DNA from: Nitrospira sp.
GTDB lineage: Bacteria; Nitrospirota; Nitrospiria; Nitrospirales; Nitrospiraceae
Direction of reading: 5' to 3'
NCBI GenBank assembly: GCA_009594865.1
Contig: VOPT01000007.1
Coordinates: 1-64,000 of the forward strand
DNA length: 64,000 nt
In this document: positions 36,564-45,312 of the stretch, piece after piece
How positions within the stretch are numbered: the first letter of the stretch is position 1
Layout: every line of letters starts with the position of its first letter
Notes under the pieces: model-generated
What the model saw: the letters and a program-made list of their open reading frames with translations, nothing else
Told to the model about the DNA's origin: nothing
Database searches by the model: none
Translations under genes and position numbers: made by a program

Positions 36564-38258
36564 ATGTCCTTCTTAGCCCTCGTTCCACTGTTGCCGTTAC
36601 TCACGGCCTTCATCGTGATGACCGGCGACCGTGCGGACCAGGAACAGAACGCCCGATCCGGCCTGTTCCCGATCGCCGCGTCCTTCCTCGGCTCGCTCAT
36701 CATTTTGATCGTGGTGACCTCGGACAGGCCGATCATGTTCCAGTTGTATGATCCGGCGGCTATCGCGAATCTGGCTTTCCCCATCGGCGTTTATATCGAC
36801 CGGCTCAGCGCCGTCATGATGGTCCTCATCACGGGTGTCACCACGCTCATCTATCGCTATTCGATGGGCTACATGTATCAGGATCGCGGGTATCGCCGGT
36901 ATCTGGGCATGCTCGGCATCACCACCAGCGTGCTGCTCTGCATGGTCTCCAGCGCTAATCTGGTGATGCTCTTCATCTTCTGGCAGATTCTTTCCTGGCT
37001 CCTGTTTCTCCTGGCCCACAATCACGGACATGCGGCGACCCTGTCCGGCGCGTCCAATACCTTTACGACGTTGCGACTGAGCGATGCCGCCTTCCTCGCG
37101 GGCATTGTCCTGGCCTATTCGCTCTACGGCACGTTTGAATTTCAGACACTGTTCACGCGCGCTGCCGAGACGCCGGTGACCCTGTCGATCTGGCCGGAGC
37201 TCGGCTGGGAGATGAACGGCGTCACCGCGGTGACCCTACTCATTTTTGGCGGCGCCATGGGCAAGTCGGCGCAATTCCCCATCCACACCTGGCTACCGCG
37301 ATCACTGTACGCCCCGACTCCGATTCACGCGCTGCTGCATGCAGGCATCATCAACGCTGGAGGGTTTCTGCTGAACCGGCTCGCCCCTCTCTATGGACTG
37401 AGTCCGACGACGCTGCATGTCGTCTTCGTCATCGGCATGCTCACCGCGATCCTCGGCGCCACCATGATGTTGACACAGAACGACATTAAGAAGACCCTGG
37501 GATTTTCCACCATCGGACAGATGGGCTACATGATCATGGAATGCGGCCTCGGGGCATTTTCCCTGGCCGTCTTTCATTTGATCGCACATGGGCTCTTCAA
37601 AGGGACGGTGTTCCTGAACTGCGGCAACGTGATTCATAAGGCCCGCCAGGAACCCTCATTTCCGCCGATCGACCGCGAGACGGAGGAAAGTGAATTTTCC
37701 AACCTGACCTGGTCGACCGGCTTTTTCACGACCCTGTTGCTGCCCCTGGTCATTCTGTTGGTCACTCACGGCGTGCTGCGGATCCCGCTGCTCGAATCAC
37801 AAGGGACGGTGATCTTCCTGTTCTTCATCTGGGTCACTTCCTCTCAAGCAATCCTCTCGCTGACGCGCATTCGCGCCGTAGCTTCCTGGAAGGTCTCGGC
37901 TGCCATGCTGGTGACGCTGGTCATCGTCGTCTTCACCTATCTGTTTGCGGTCGAGAGCTTCACTCATTTTCTGTATCCGAACCCTGAAGAGGTGGCCTCT
38001 TATTTCAGGGCCGCCGCGCTTCCCGGACGGCTGTTCGACAGTCTGGTCATAGGCACGACGTTGTTGACGATTCTGAGCTGGATGTATCTGTATGCCCACG
38101 CCCACGGACGAAGCATCACGATCCCCGGCTGGATCGAGTCCTTTCTCGTGCGCTTGTACGTCCTGTTCATGAACCGGCTCTACTTGGATCAGCTCTATCT
38201 CAACATCGGCCGCGTGGTCACGCAGGTCGCGCATCGTCTGGAGAAACGGCTCTCGTGA
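36564..38258 (+). CDS. dabB: DabB: NuoL-like membrane subunit of the DAB carbon pump
   Basis: 564 residues with about 14 membrane helices of the proton-pumping antiporter/NuoL family: GKSAQFPIHTWLPRSLYAPT, then IHALLHAGIINAGGFLLNRL, and TLGFSTIGQMGYMIMECGLG with a conserved Lys before it. In DAB systems (DabA with DabB, first shown in Halothiobacillus) this subunit couples the ion gradient to inorganic-carbon hydration by DabA. Identification rests on the DabA gene two positions downstream. The ATG lies only 22 nt after a terminator-like T-run. Confidence 0.9.
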   Translation: MSFLALVPLLPLLTAFIVMTGDRADQEQNARSGLFPIAASFLGSLIILIVVTSDRPIMFQLYDPAAIANLAFPIGVYIDRLSAVMMVLITGVTTLIYRYSMGYMYQDRGYRRYLGMLGITTSVLLCMVSSANLVMLFIFWQILSWLLFLLAHNHGHAATLSGASNTFTTLRLSDAAFLAGIVLAYSLYGTFEFQTLFTRAAETPVTLSIWPELGWEMNGVTAVTLLIFGGAMGKSAQFPIHTWLPRSLYAPTPIHALLHAGIINAGGFLLNRLAPLYGLSPTTLHVVFVIGMLTAILGATMMLTQNDIKKTLGFSTIGQMGYMIMECGLGAFSLAVFHLIAHGLFKGTVFLNCGNVIHKARQEPSFPPIDRETEESEFSNLTWSTGFFTTLLLPLVILLVTHGVLRIPLLESQGTVIFLFFIWVTSSQAILSLTRIRAVASWKVSAAMLVTLVIVVFTYLFAVESFTHFLYPNPEEVASYFRAAALPGRLFDSLVIGTTLLTILSWMYLYAHAHGRSITIPGWIESFLVRLYVLFMNRLYLDQLYLNIGRVVTQVAHRLEKRLS

Positions 38259-38316
38259 CGGCACTCAGATTACGCATCTCCCGCGGCGCTGCTGCATCCG
38301 TGATCGGAGTCCGGCC

Positions 38317-39624
38317 GTGATCGAGAGCTGGATGACACCCTGGCTCCTCCTCGCCATTCCTTTTTTAGGCGCAGGCCTCGGCCTGTTCATGAAGGCTTCC
38401 CTTCAGCGAATGAAGACCGTGGCCTTGACCACGACCGGACTCAGCCTGCTCACCGTCATCGGCACTTCCCTGACACAGGGTGAAGCGGCTGCCGCCCCAT
38501 CGTTGTTATGTCTGCTGCCGGCCACGGCGTTTCTCACGCTGCTCGGCCAGCCCTTGCATCGGGACAACAGTTCAGCCTGGATGATGACGCTGATCCTGCT
38601 CGGCGTGGCGCTGGGTATCCTCACGACTCACACCACCACGCAGAAGCTCTTGCTCATGCTGCTCCTCGGTCTCGTCTGCGGCTTGCTGTATCGACATCAA
38701 CAAGGCTCCGCGCCGGCGATCTGGCGAGGGATGTCCTCATTTGGTCTGGGCATCGCCACTGCCTTGATGGCCCTGACGCTTCCGGCACCGGCCTCTACGA
38801 TCGCTTCGCTGATCACCTGCGCCACGCTACTGCCGCTGCTGCCCGCGCACAGCGGATTCGTGGCGACGCTGAGCGTCTTGCCGGGCAATCTTCCTGCTTG
38901 GCTGGCTTTTATCCTGCCCACGGTCGGATTCCAAAGCCTGTACCTGCTGCTTCCATCACTCTCCGGTACCGTACTGCAGACGGTGGCTCTCCTGGCGTTG
39001 GCCGGCGCCGTGTATGGTTCACTACGGGCCTTGATTCAGTCGCATCCGCTGCCTCGGTTGGGATATGCCTCATCGGCGTTCTTCTGCATGCTCTGGTGGT
39101 ACGTGGCAGATACGGGAACCGCGCCGGTCCAAGCCCTGGTCTATCTCACCGCCGTAGGGCTCACCACCAGCGGACTGCTGATGGCGTGGTACGCCATCCG
39201 CGCGCGGTACGGGGACATCGATTTTCGGGCCCTCGGCGGGCTCGCGTATCCCATGCCTCGTTTCAGCACCCTCCTGGCGCTGCTTGGGCTTGCCGCCCTC
39301 GGCATGCCCCCGTTCGGCGTGTTTTCAGGTTTCCTCGGCATGCTACTTACCCCGACGTTTGCGCCGTCCGGACCGTTCGCCATCATCATGCTCGTCTGGC
39401 TTACCGCCTCCTGGTACTACACCGATCTCATCCAGCAGGTGGTGTTCGGACGGTCACGCATCGACGTACGGCATGAAGATTTGCGGCAGACGGAATGGAT
39501 TTCCCTCATGCTGGTGTTGCTGTTGCTTCTGATCTTGGGCATGGCCCCGTCCCGGGTGTTCGAGCCGCACGGCCCCATTCCATCTGCCACGGTCGCCATG
39601 AAGGGTGAGCCATGGACCCGATGA
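38317..39624 (+). CDS. Extra antiporter-like membrane subunit of the DAB operon
   Basis: 435 residues, about 12-14 membrane helices, GTG start with GGAG upstream. It has NuoM/MrpD-like traits only weakly: GLAALGMPPFGVFSGFLGML near the C-terminus is the best-preserved block, while the usual catalytic Lys/Glu helices are poor in charge. It is placed between dabB and dabA and overlaps dabA by 13 nt, so it should be made with them. I infer a third membrane subunit of a DAB complex, perhaps structural. Confidence 0.75.
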   Translation: MIESWMTPWLLLAIPFLGAGLGLFMKASLQRMKTVALTTTGLSLLTVIGTSLTQGEAAAAPSLLCLLPATAFLTLLGQPLHRDNSSAWMMTLILLGVALGILTTHTTTQKLLLMLLLGLVCGLLYRHQQGSAPAIWRGMSSFGLGIATALMALTLPAPASTIASLITCATLLPLLPAHSGFVATLSVLPGNLPAWLAFILPTVGFQSLYLLLPSLSGTVLQTVALLALAGAVYGSLRALIQSHPLPRLGYASSAFFCMLWWYVADTGTAPVQALVYLTAVGLTTSGLLMAWYAIRARYGDIDFRALGGLAYPMPRFSTLLALLGLAALGMPPFGVFSGFLGMLLTPTFAPSGPFAIIMLVWLTASWYYTDLIQQVVFGRSRIDVRHEDLRQTEWISLMLVLLLLLILGMAPSRVFEPHGPIPSATVAMKGEPWTR

Positions 39625-42600
39625 TTCGCATGGACGAGCCGGCCGATCTCGAACCGCGCCGCATGGAATTGCGGGGCATGATCCGGCTTGCCAGCGAAGT
39701 CATCGCGCAGTACTGGCCCATGCGAACCTTCGTGCACCATAATCCGCTGCATAGCCTCGAATATCTACCGTTTACCGAAACCGTCCGCCGTGGCCAGCAG
39801 TTCCTCGGCGGCAATGGATACCTTCCCGGCGACCTCTATCGCCGATATGTCAAAACGGGCCGCATTCTGATTCGCCACATCGACGATGCGCTGGCATCCC
39901 TGGCGAAGGAGGAGGAAGTCGACCTCGGGTCCTACCGCATCTCACAGCGGGAAGTTATGCGTGCTTGCCTGACCCATGGGCTGTCTCGACCCGCCGAGGA
40001 ACCCCTCGACCGGCTCATGGAGCGCGAACCGACCGAGGAACAGGTCGACCTCTTGGCCGAACGCCTCGTCACCTTTCCCGTGCCGACCGTGCAGGAACGG
40101 ATGGCCGCCACGGTACGCGAGGATGTGGCCGTTCTGGGGCGCGATCTGACTTTGTCGAACTGGTGCGATCGGACGTTGGGCACCCGGATCGTGGATCAGA
40201 TCAACGGCGAATTGATCAAATGGTGCGAAGCCTTTCTCGACGAAGGTCATGCCACCTGGTCGATGCCGGGACGGCGCCAGGGGCTGTATGCGGCTTGGAA
40301 ACAGGTGGCCGCCAATGAATGGGCGACCTGCGGGATTGCCGAGAGTCGCCGAAAAATTGCCGCGTTGCCCGAACATCCGGAAGACGCGGTCTTGGATTGC
40401 CTTGAGGCCTTGGCCATCCCGGCAGAGTTCCGACAGGACTACCTGGCCCTCCAGCTCGCCGCTCTACCAGGCTGGGCCGGCTTCATCAAATGGCGCGCCG
40501 AAGAAAACGACTATGCCTGGCAACAGGCGTACCCTGTCGGCTTGGTCAAATTTCTCGCCGTGCGTCTCTGGTATGTCCGCGAGCTCGTCGAGAAAGCCTG
40601 CCAGGAAGAATTGGGCATCGAGGGGAACTATCGCGCGGTGCTGCGCTTTATGGACCAACAGTCGGCCGGATACTTCATGCGCAAGGAATGGGTCGCCGGC
40701 CGCCTGCCGGCCGCCTATGCCGACCGTGTCGCACGCCTGCATGCGCGATCGCGGTCTCTCCAGAACAAGGCGACGTTATGCCGCGAATGGGACCAACTCA
40801 CGCATCACTATCAGATCGAATACGGCCCGCGCCAGGAACGAGCCACGCAGCGGGCGATGGCTCGACGTCTGCTCACGCTCGCCCAGGCACTCGATATCGT
40901 GCCGACCCTCTTGATGGACGCTCACCCGACCGCCCTTCGCCAACTCCTGGATTGGATGGCCGCATTTCCCGAATCAGCCCATGGCCCGGTCTGGCTCACA
41001 GCCTTTGAAGCAGGCTACCAGGATCATCTGTTCGGCCTGCTTCGGCGTGCGCCGACCAAGCCACAACCGGTTGCTCCCGACGGTCAACCGCCGGTCCGCC
41101 CCCAATCTCAATCGGTCTTTTGTATCGATGTGCGATCCGAGCCGTTCCGCCGGCACCTGGAGTCAACGGGCGCCAACGAGACCTATGGCTTCGCAGGATT
41201 TTTCGCCGCCCTCATCCGATATCGCGCCTGGGGCAAGGAGCATGACACGGAGCAGTTTCCGGTGATCATGCGCGCGAAGAACGAAGTCCGCGAAATCCCA
41301 CGCAGCTACTTGGACCACTACGTGTCCAAACACCAGTCGCGGGCAAAACTGGTCCATGCCGGTCACACGCTCCTGCACGACTTGAAGGAAAACGTCGTCA
41401 CGCCGTATGTGATGGTCGAATCGCTCGGCTGGTTTTACGCCCTCCCCATGATGGGCAAGACCTTCCTGCCAGCCATGTACAAACGCCTGACCAGCTGGAT
41501 CCGCCGGTTGTTCGTTCCGCCGATCGCCACGATTTTAACCGTCGACAAACTGGCGCCGGCGGAAACCGAAGAAATGGTGGTCTCCGAGCAACGCGCCCTG
41601 ATCTGGAAAGCCCTGCGTGACCGGCTTGGCCTGCATGGTTCGCAAGTCGAAGCGGAATTGGTCGAGGCGTTGCGACGGCGGGCCTTGGACGAGGATGCGC
41701 CGGTGGAACCGTTTCTCAGTGAGGCCGCCCGTGCAGTTGATCTGTCCAGCGAGCAACTGACCACGTTTGTGGATGAACTGCGGCGGCACTACCGGATCAA
41801 TCGACGCGCGGCCTCGCGCCAGAAAGAACGCATCACTCGCACCGGCTTCACACTGGAGGAGCAAGTCCTGACCCTCGAAACGGCCTTGCGCATGATGGGC
41901 CTGGTGCGAAATTTCGCTCGATTGGTACTCTTCTGTGCCCACGGCAGCACGACGGAAAACAATCCGTTTGAGTCGGCGCTGGACTGCGGCGCCTGCGGCG
42001 GGAACGAGGGCAAACCGAATGCCCGTGTGTTGGCCGCGATGGCCAACCGCGCTCCGGTACGCGAACGGTTGGCGAAACGGGGCATCATCATTCCGCCGGA
42101 TACGCATTTCCTTGCGGGACAAGTCGATACCACGACCGATGAGGTGCAGCTGTTCGATCTCGAAGACGCGCCCCCGACCCACCGCAAGGACGTCGCTCGC
42201 CTGTATGACGATTTGCGGGAGGCGGCTCAGCTGACCAGCCAGGAGCGCTGTACCAGATTTCCGGACGTCGGCGCTGTCCTGCCCTTGGACAAAGCCTCGG
42301 GCCATGTGGCCGCACGCAGCGCGGACTGGAGTCAGGTGCGGCCCGAGTGGGGCCTGTCCGGCAATACCGCCTTCATCATCGGCCGGCGGGAACTGACGAA
42401 GGGGCTGAACCTGTCCGGGCGCATCTTTCTACAATCGTACGATTATCGCGAAGACCCGACGGATCGCTGGCTCGAAGTGCTTCTCACCGCTCCGCAAGTA
42501 GTGGCGCAGTGGATCAACATGGAGCATTATTTCTCAGCCGTGGATAACGACGTGTATGGAAGCGGGAGCAAGATTTATCATAACGTCGTCGGCCGCATCG

Positions 42601-42890
42601 GCGTCATGTCAGGCCCCTGGAGCGATCTCCGCCTCGGCCTGGCTTGGCAAACCGTCATGAACGATGAGCTGCCGTATCATGAGCCGATGCGCTTGACGAC
42701 GCTGGTGGAAGCCTCGCGCGCGCGGATCGAAAAACTCATCGCACGGCATGAGATCCTGCAGCATTTCTATCACAACGAGTGGGTCCACCTGGCTGCGTTG
42801 GATCCTGAAGACGGCACCTGGTACCGCTATATGCCCTCGGGCGTATGGCGAAGGGTTCAGCATCCGAGCGAGACCACACAGGCTGGGTAA
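39612..42890 (+). CDS. dabA: DabA: zinc-dependent inorganic-carbon transporter subunit (DUF2309)
   Basis: 1,092 residues. The beta-carbonic-anhydrase-like zinc site is visible: Cys504 and Asp506 in FCIDVRSE, His777 in CAHGSTTENNP and Cys792 in LDCGACGG; the His-to-Cys distance of 15 residues equals that in the studied DabA. DabA hydrates CO2 in one direction, driven by DabB, so that bicarbonate builds up in the cytoplasm. Longer than the classic protein, mostly in the N-terminal region. Third gene of the operon. Confidence 0.95.
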   Translation: MDPMIRMDEPADLEPRRMELRGMIRLASEVIAQYWPMRTFVHHNPLHSLEYLPFTETVRRGQQFLGGNGYLPGDLYRRYVKTGRILIRHIDDALASLAKEEEVDLGSYRISQREVMRACLTHGLSRPAEEPLDRLMEREPTEEQVDLLAERLVTFPVPTVQERMAATVREDVAVLGRDLTLSNWCDRTLGTRIVDQINGELIKWCEAFLDEGHATWSMPGRRQGLYAAWKQVAANEWATCGIAESRRKIAALPEHPEDAVLDCLEALAIPAEFRQDYLALQLAALPGWAGFIKWRAEENDYAWQQAYPVGLVKFLAVRLWYVRELVEKACQEELGIEGNYRAVLRFMDQQSAGYFMRKEWVAGRLPAAYADRVARLHARSRSLQNKATLCREWDQLTHHYQIEYGPRQERATQRAMARRLLTLAQALDIVPTLLMDAHPTALRQLLDWMAAFPESAHGPVWLTAFEAGYQDHLFGLLRRAPTKPQPVAPDGQPPVRPQSQSVFCIDVRSEPFRRHLESTGANETYGFAGFFAALIRYRAWGKEHDTEQFPVIMRAKNEVREIPRSYLDHYVSKHQSRAKLVHAGHTLLHDLKENVVTPYVMVESLGWFYALPMMGKTFLPAMYKRLTSWIRRLFVPPIATILTVDKLAPAETEEMVVSEQRALIWKALRDRLGLHGSQVEAELVEALRRRALDEDAPVEPFLSEAARAVDLSSEQLTTFVDELRRHYRINRRAASRQKERITRTGFTLEEQVLTLETALRMMGLVRNFARLVLFCAHGSTTENNPFESALDCGACGGNEGKPNARVLAAMANRAPVRERLAKRGIIIPPDTHFLAGQVDTTTDEVQLFDLEDAPPTHRKDVARLYDDLREAAQLTSQERCTRFPDVGAVLPLDKASGHVAARSADWSQVRPEWGLSGNTAFIIGRRELTKGLNLSGRIFLQSYDYREDPTDRWLEVLLTAPQVVAQWINMEHYFSAVDNDVYGSGSKIYHNVVGRIGVMSGPWSDLRLGLAWQTVMNDELPYHEPMRLTTLVEASRARIEKLIARHEILQHFYHNEWVHLAALDPEDGTWYRYMPSGVWRRVQHPSETTQAG

Positions 42891-42935
42891 TCGCTCGATG
42901 TCGCACACGACGATCACTTTCAAAGGAGTCGAGAC

Positions 42936-43277
42936 ATGGCCGCACTCACATTGCATCCCATGAAGGAAATTCGTGTCATTGTGTCCGGGGAACACCGGCC
43001 GTTTGTCACCGAGTTGCTGGACAAGGTGGAGGCGACCGGGTACACAATCATCGGCAACATTTCTGGTAAGGGCCACCACGGCGTGCGCGAGGCGCACTTC
43101 ATGTTCAGCGAGCAGGAAAGCCTGGTGATGATCATGGCGGTGGTGCCAGAAGAAAAGGTGGAGCCGGTGTTGGCCGGATTACGGCCGCTGTTCGACCGCC
43201 ACTCAGGGGTCATGTTCGTGTCTGATGTGTCCGTCAGCCGGCGTGAATATTTCGGAAAGAAGAGTGCCAAACCCTGA
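42936..43277 (+). CDS. PII-like signalling protein of the DAB operon
   Basis: 113 residues, AAGGAG before the ATG. A ferredoxin-like PII fold: KEIRVIVSGEHRPFVTELLD, then GYTIIGNISGKGHHG in place of the canonical T-loop start, and MIMAVVPEEKVEPVLAGLRP in the C-terminal half. It lacks the uridylylation Tyr loop of GlnB and has no GlnB-specific signature, so it belongs with PII-like proteins that sense carbon or nucleotides, such as SbtB and carboxysome PII. It probably controls the DAB pump. Confidence 0.85.
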   Translation: MAALTLHPMKEIRVIVSGEHRPFVTELLDKVEATGYTIIGNISGKGHHGVREAHFMFSEQESLVMIMAVVPEEKVEPVLAGLRPLFDRHSGVMFVSDVSVSRREYFGKKSAKP

Positions 43278-43393
43278 CCGGAAGACCGGGAACCCGCGAC
43301 TGGTGAGCCCGCACAGGGCGAGACCGACCTTGTCTTCTCACCGGTGATTGTCTACAATGTGCCCCCGTTGGCCTGTAAGAGGAAGGACGGCAC

Positions 43394-43663
43394 GTGAAGG
43401 GATTACGGTTCGAACGGCTCGGGCGGGATCGCCACTACAACATCATTTTCCACATCGGCACGAGCTATGTGCCGGTGAGCGACGAGACCATCGACGAACT
43501 GAAGGCGCAAAGCCTCTTGTCCTCCGAGCGTTTTCTCGACCTCCTCATCGACAAAATCGGCTACACCAACTACCTCAAAGAACAGATCCGCGGGGAACTC
43601 CAAGCCTCCGGCGACCCCATGACCCAGATGACCGTCCTCCAAGGCGCGATTCGGGAACTCTAA
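43394..43663 (+). CDS. Small hypothetical protein after the DAB operon
   Basis: 89 residues, GTG start with GGAAGGA upstream. No signal or membrane helix. FERLGRDRHYNIIFHIGTSY is beta-like; the rest is helical (DELKAQSLLSSERFLDLLID). I do not recognise it. It lies 116 nt downstream of the PII-like gene and may be part of that transcript. A hairpin repeat starts 2 nt after its stop. Confidence 0.6.
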   Translation: MKGLRFERLGRDRHYNIIFHIGTSYVPVSDETIDELKAQSLLSSERFLDLLIDKIGYTNYLKEQIRGELQASGDPMTQMTVLQGAIREL

Positions 43664-43664
43664 A

Positions 43665-43787
43665 CCGGTTGCTGAAACAGGCGACCAACTTCGTTCTCGG
43701 CTCGAAACATCCTCACCGTACCCAAAGGGTACGCCTCCGGTGTTTTCCTCGCCTGCGGCCTTGCTGGCCACCCGTTTGAGCAACCGG
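43665..43787 (-). repeat. Dispersed hairpin element, intact copy in reverse orientation
   Basis: Arms CCGGTTGCTGAAACAGG and CCGTTTGAGCAACCGG pair. The core in reverse reads CCAGCAAGGCCGCAGGCGAG, then GGAGGCGTACCCTTTGGGTA, then CGAGAACGAAG. It begins 2 nt after the stop codon of the upstream gene, a terminator-like position. Confidence 0.8.
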
Positions 43788-43860
43788 GGAGTCCAGAATA
43801 TACCCACGATGGTAAATTCACGCTAGAGGGAATGTCGCTGGACTTGCGACGCCGCCAGAA

Positions 43861-44068
43861 TCAATCCTGAATTCTTCCTGTGAAGCAACGCTTCCGTTTG
43901 AGCTTCGCCTCAAAAATCTTGTTATGGCCGTGCAGGATACTGATTCCGGCGCCCAGGCTCCATCCGGCTGTACCGACGACGTTGGCCGATCGATCTGATC
44001 CTACGCGAAGAAACGTCCGAGTTACGTCGTAAAAGCCGATGGAGAGACGGCCATTGTTGGAAAGGCCT
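43861..44068 (-). pseudogene. Possible gene fragment overlapping the VapC 3' end
   Basis: A reverse frame different from vapC reads NNGRLSIGFYDVTRTFLRVG and then SDRSANVVGTAGWSLGAGIS, ending at TGA 43861-43863. It has no start codon and is blocked upstream by a stop inside vapC. The Gly/Ala-rich amphipathic look is that of a real protein end, but I cannot name the family. Confidence 0.25.
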
Positions 44069-44423
44069 TAAGAATCTGACGATCACTCGTGACCAGAGGC
44101 ACTTCCAAGTCCTGAGCAAGAGCCACGAATTCGCAATCGTAAGCGGAACAGCCGGACCGAGCTGCCAGCGTCAGCACATGTGCCGAAAGCACGCTGTATT
44201 CATGCCCTGTCAGCCACCGTTCGGCTTCTTCGCTCATCGCGAGCGCATCATTCAACTGAAGCGCGCCTGCCCGGATCAGTCCGACCAGGGCATTCCGAAA
44301 CTCTGAGCGCCACAACAACGGCACGGTCCACACTGCGTCCCGCCTGAGCACGGCCTCACTCTCTTCTGTCCGCTGACCTTGGACATAGAGATAGATCAAC
44401 AGATTCGTATCCGCCACTATCAT
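44022..44423 (-). CDS. vapC: VapC-family PIN-domain toxin
   Basis: 133 residues. MIVADTNLLIYLYV gives Asp5 and Asn7, then Glu41 (LLWRSEFRNAL), and the late acidic cluster in CSAYDCEFVALA and VTSDRQILKAFP. PIN-domain ribonuclease of the VapC/FitB type. It overlaps the RHH antitoxin by 4 nt. Part of a toxin-antitoxin patch after the DAB operon. Confidence 0.9.
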   Translation of the reverse strand: MIVADTNLLIYLYVQGQRTEESEAVLRRDAVWTVPLLWRSEFRNALVGLIRAGALQLNDALAMSEEAERWLTGHEYSVLSAHVLTLAARSGCSAYDCEFVALAQDLEVPLVTSDRQILKAFPTMAVSPSAFTT

Positions 44424-44662
44424 GGCCGACCGGCCGTTTTGAGATCCTGAAGCAGGCGATCGTTGAGTCGAATCCCTTTGGGGATGCGGCGAACGGCCCG
44501 CGCCTTGGCCAGTAAGGCATCTGCGTCAATGGGGACGCTGTGAGTCATCTGTTCCAGGCAGGAAATGACCTCAAAGTTCAAACTGCGTCGATGCGCGGCA
44601 GCTTGTTGCTTGAGGCGCTTGACCAAGGGTTCGGGAATATTTTTGATGGTCAAGGTTGCCAC
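44420..44662 (-). CDS. FitA/Arc-type ribbon-helix-helix antitoxin
   Basis: 80 residues. ATLTIKNIPEPLVKRLKQQA and AHRRSLNFEVISCLEQ form a ribbon-helix-helix DNA-binding domain; the tail (RRIPKGIRLNDRLLQDLK) should bind the toxin. GAGGAG lies 6 nt before the ATG. A palindrome that fits autoregulation lies 17-37 nt upstream of the ATG. Confidence 0.9.
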   Translation of the reverse strand: MATLTIKNIPEPLVKRLKQQAAAHRRSLNFEVISCLEQMTHSVPIDADALLAKARAVRRIPKGIRLNDRLLQDLKTAGRP

Positions 44663-44678
44663 GGCAATCTCCTCTGTG

Positions 44679-44699
44679 ATGGTTCCGTAACGGCACCAT
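44679..44699. promoter_or_regulatory. Palindromic operator of the FitA/VapC-type operon
   Basis: ATGGT-n-CCG-nnn-CGG-n-ACCAT, an imperfect 21-bp palindrome. It overlaps a CATAAT (-10-like) sequence on the minus strand (44698-44703 region) just ahead of the antitoxin gene. Confidence 0.5.
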
Positions 44700-44819
44700 T
44701 ATGGATACTAGCCGAGACCTCACGAGGGGTCAAGCTGGATCAAATGCGCGGGCACTCAAAACCTCTGGAATCAGGTCAGGCGGATTACCATCCTAAAAGG
44801 GGCCATCCGCAAGTTGCAA
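44700..44819. other. Spacer between two toxin-antitoxin modules
   Basis: About 120 nt with no recognised gene; must hold the -35 region of the antitoxin promoter on the minus strand. Confidence 0.35.
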
Positions 44820-44944
44820 TCGGCTGCTGGAAGTTCCCTCCAACTTCGTTCTCGGTCACCCGTTCACCTCGATGTACGGAATCAACACGCCTCCGTGTTC
44901 AGACTTCTTGCAGCCTTGCCAGAGAAAGCTTTGAGCAGCTTTGG
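44820..44944 (-). repeat. Dispersed hairpin element, diverged copy in reverse orientation
   Basis: Arms TCGGCTGCTGGAAG and CTTTGAGCAGCTTTGG are partly complementary. In between, CCAACTTCGTTCTCGGTC, ACCTCGATGTACGGAAT, CACGCCTCCGTGTT and TTGCAGCCTTGCC match the reverse core. Lies 45 nt before higB. Confidence 0.65.
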
Positions 44945-44988
44945 TAGGCATCCGCTCCGTCATCGTGGATTGCTCCCAAACTGGGATC

Positions 44989-45297
44989 ATGGTAGACTGC
45001 GCCCTGCGTATTATCGCGAAACGGACTCTTGTCACATTCTGGGATCGGCACCCACGCGCGAGAGGACCGTTAGAGGCCTGGCATCAGGAAGTGGTTCATG
45101 CAGATTGGTCAACCCCGCCTGAGCTTAAAGCCCAGTTTCGCTCAGCGAGTGTGCTGCAAGGCAGCCGTGCGGTGTTCAACATTGCAGGGAACCAGTACCG
45201 ATTGGTGGTGAAGATTAACTACGCCTATCGGATTGTCTATATCCGTTTCGTCGGCACCCATCAAGAGTATGACCAGATCGATGTACAGACCGTCTGA
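44989..45297 (+). CDS. higB: HigB-type toxin (RelE fold)
   Basis: 102 residues from ATG 44989; family members usually start at the LRIIAKRTLVTFW block, so a few extra residues are present. PLEAWHQEVVHADWSTP, FNIAGNQYRLVVKINYAYR and VYIRFVGTHQEYDQID match HigB toxins that cut mRNA on the ribosome. Followed 15 nt later by the XRE-type antitoxin, in toxin-first order typical of HigBA. Confidence 0.9.
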   Translation: MVDCALRIIAKRTLVTFWDRHPRARGPLEAWHQEVVHADWSTPPELKAQFRSASVLQGSRAVFNIAGNQYRLVVKINYAYRIVYIRFVGTHQEYDQIDVQTV

Positions 45298-45312
45298 CAA
45301 GGTGCAGAAGCC

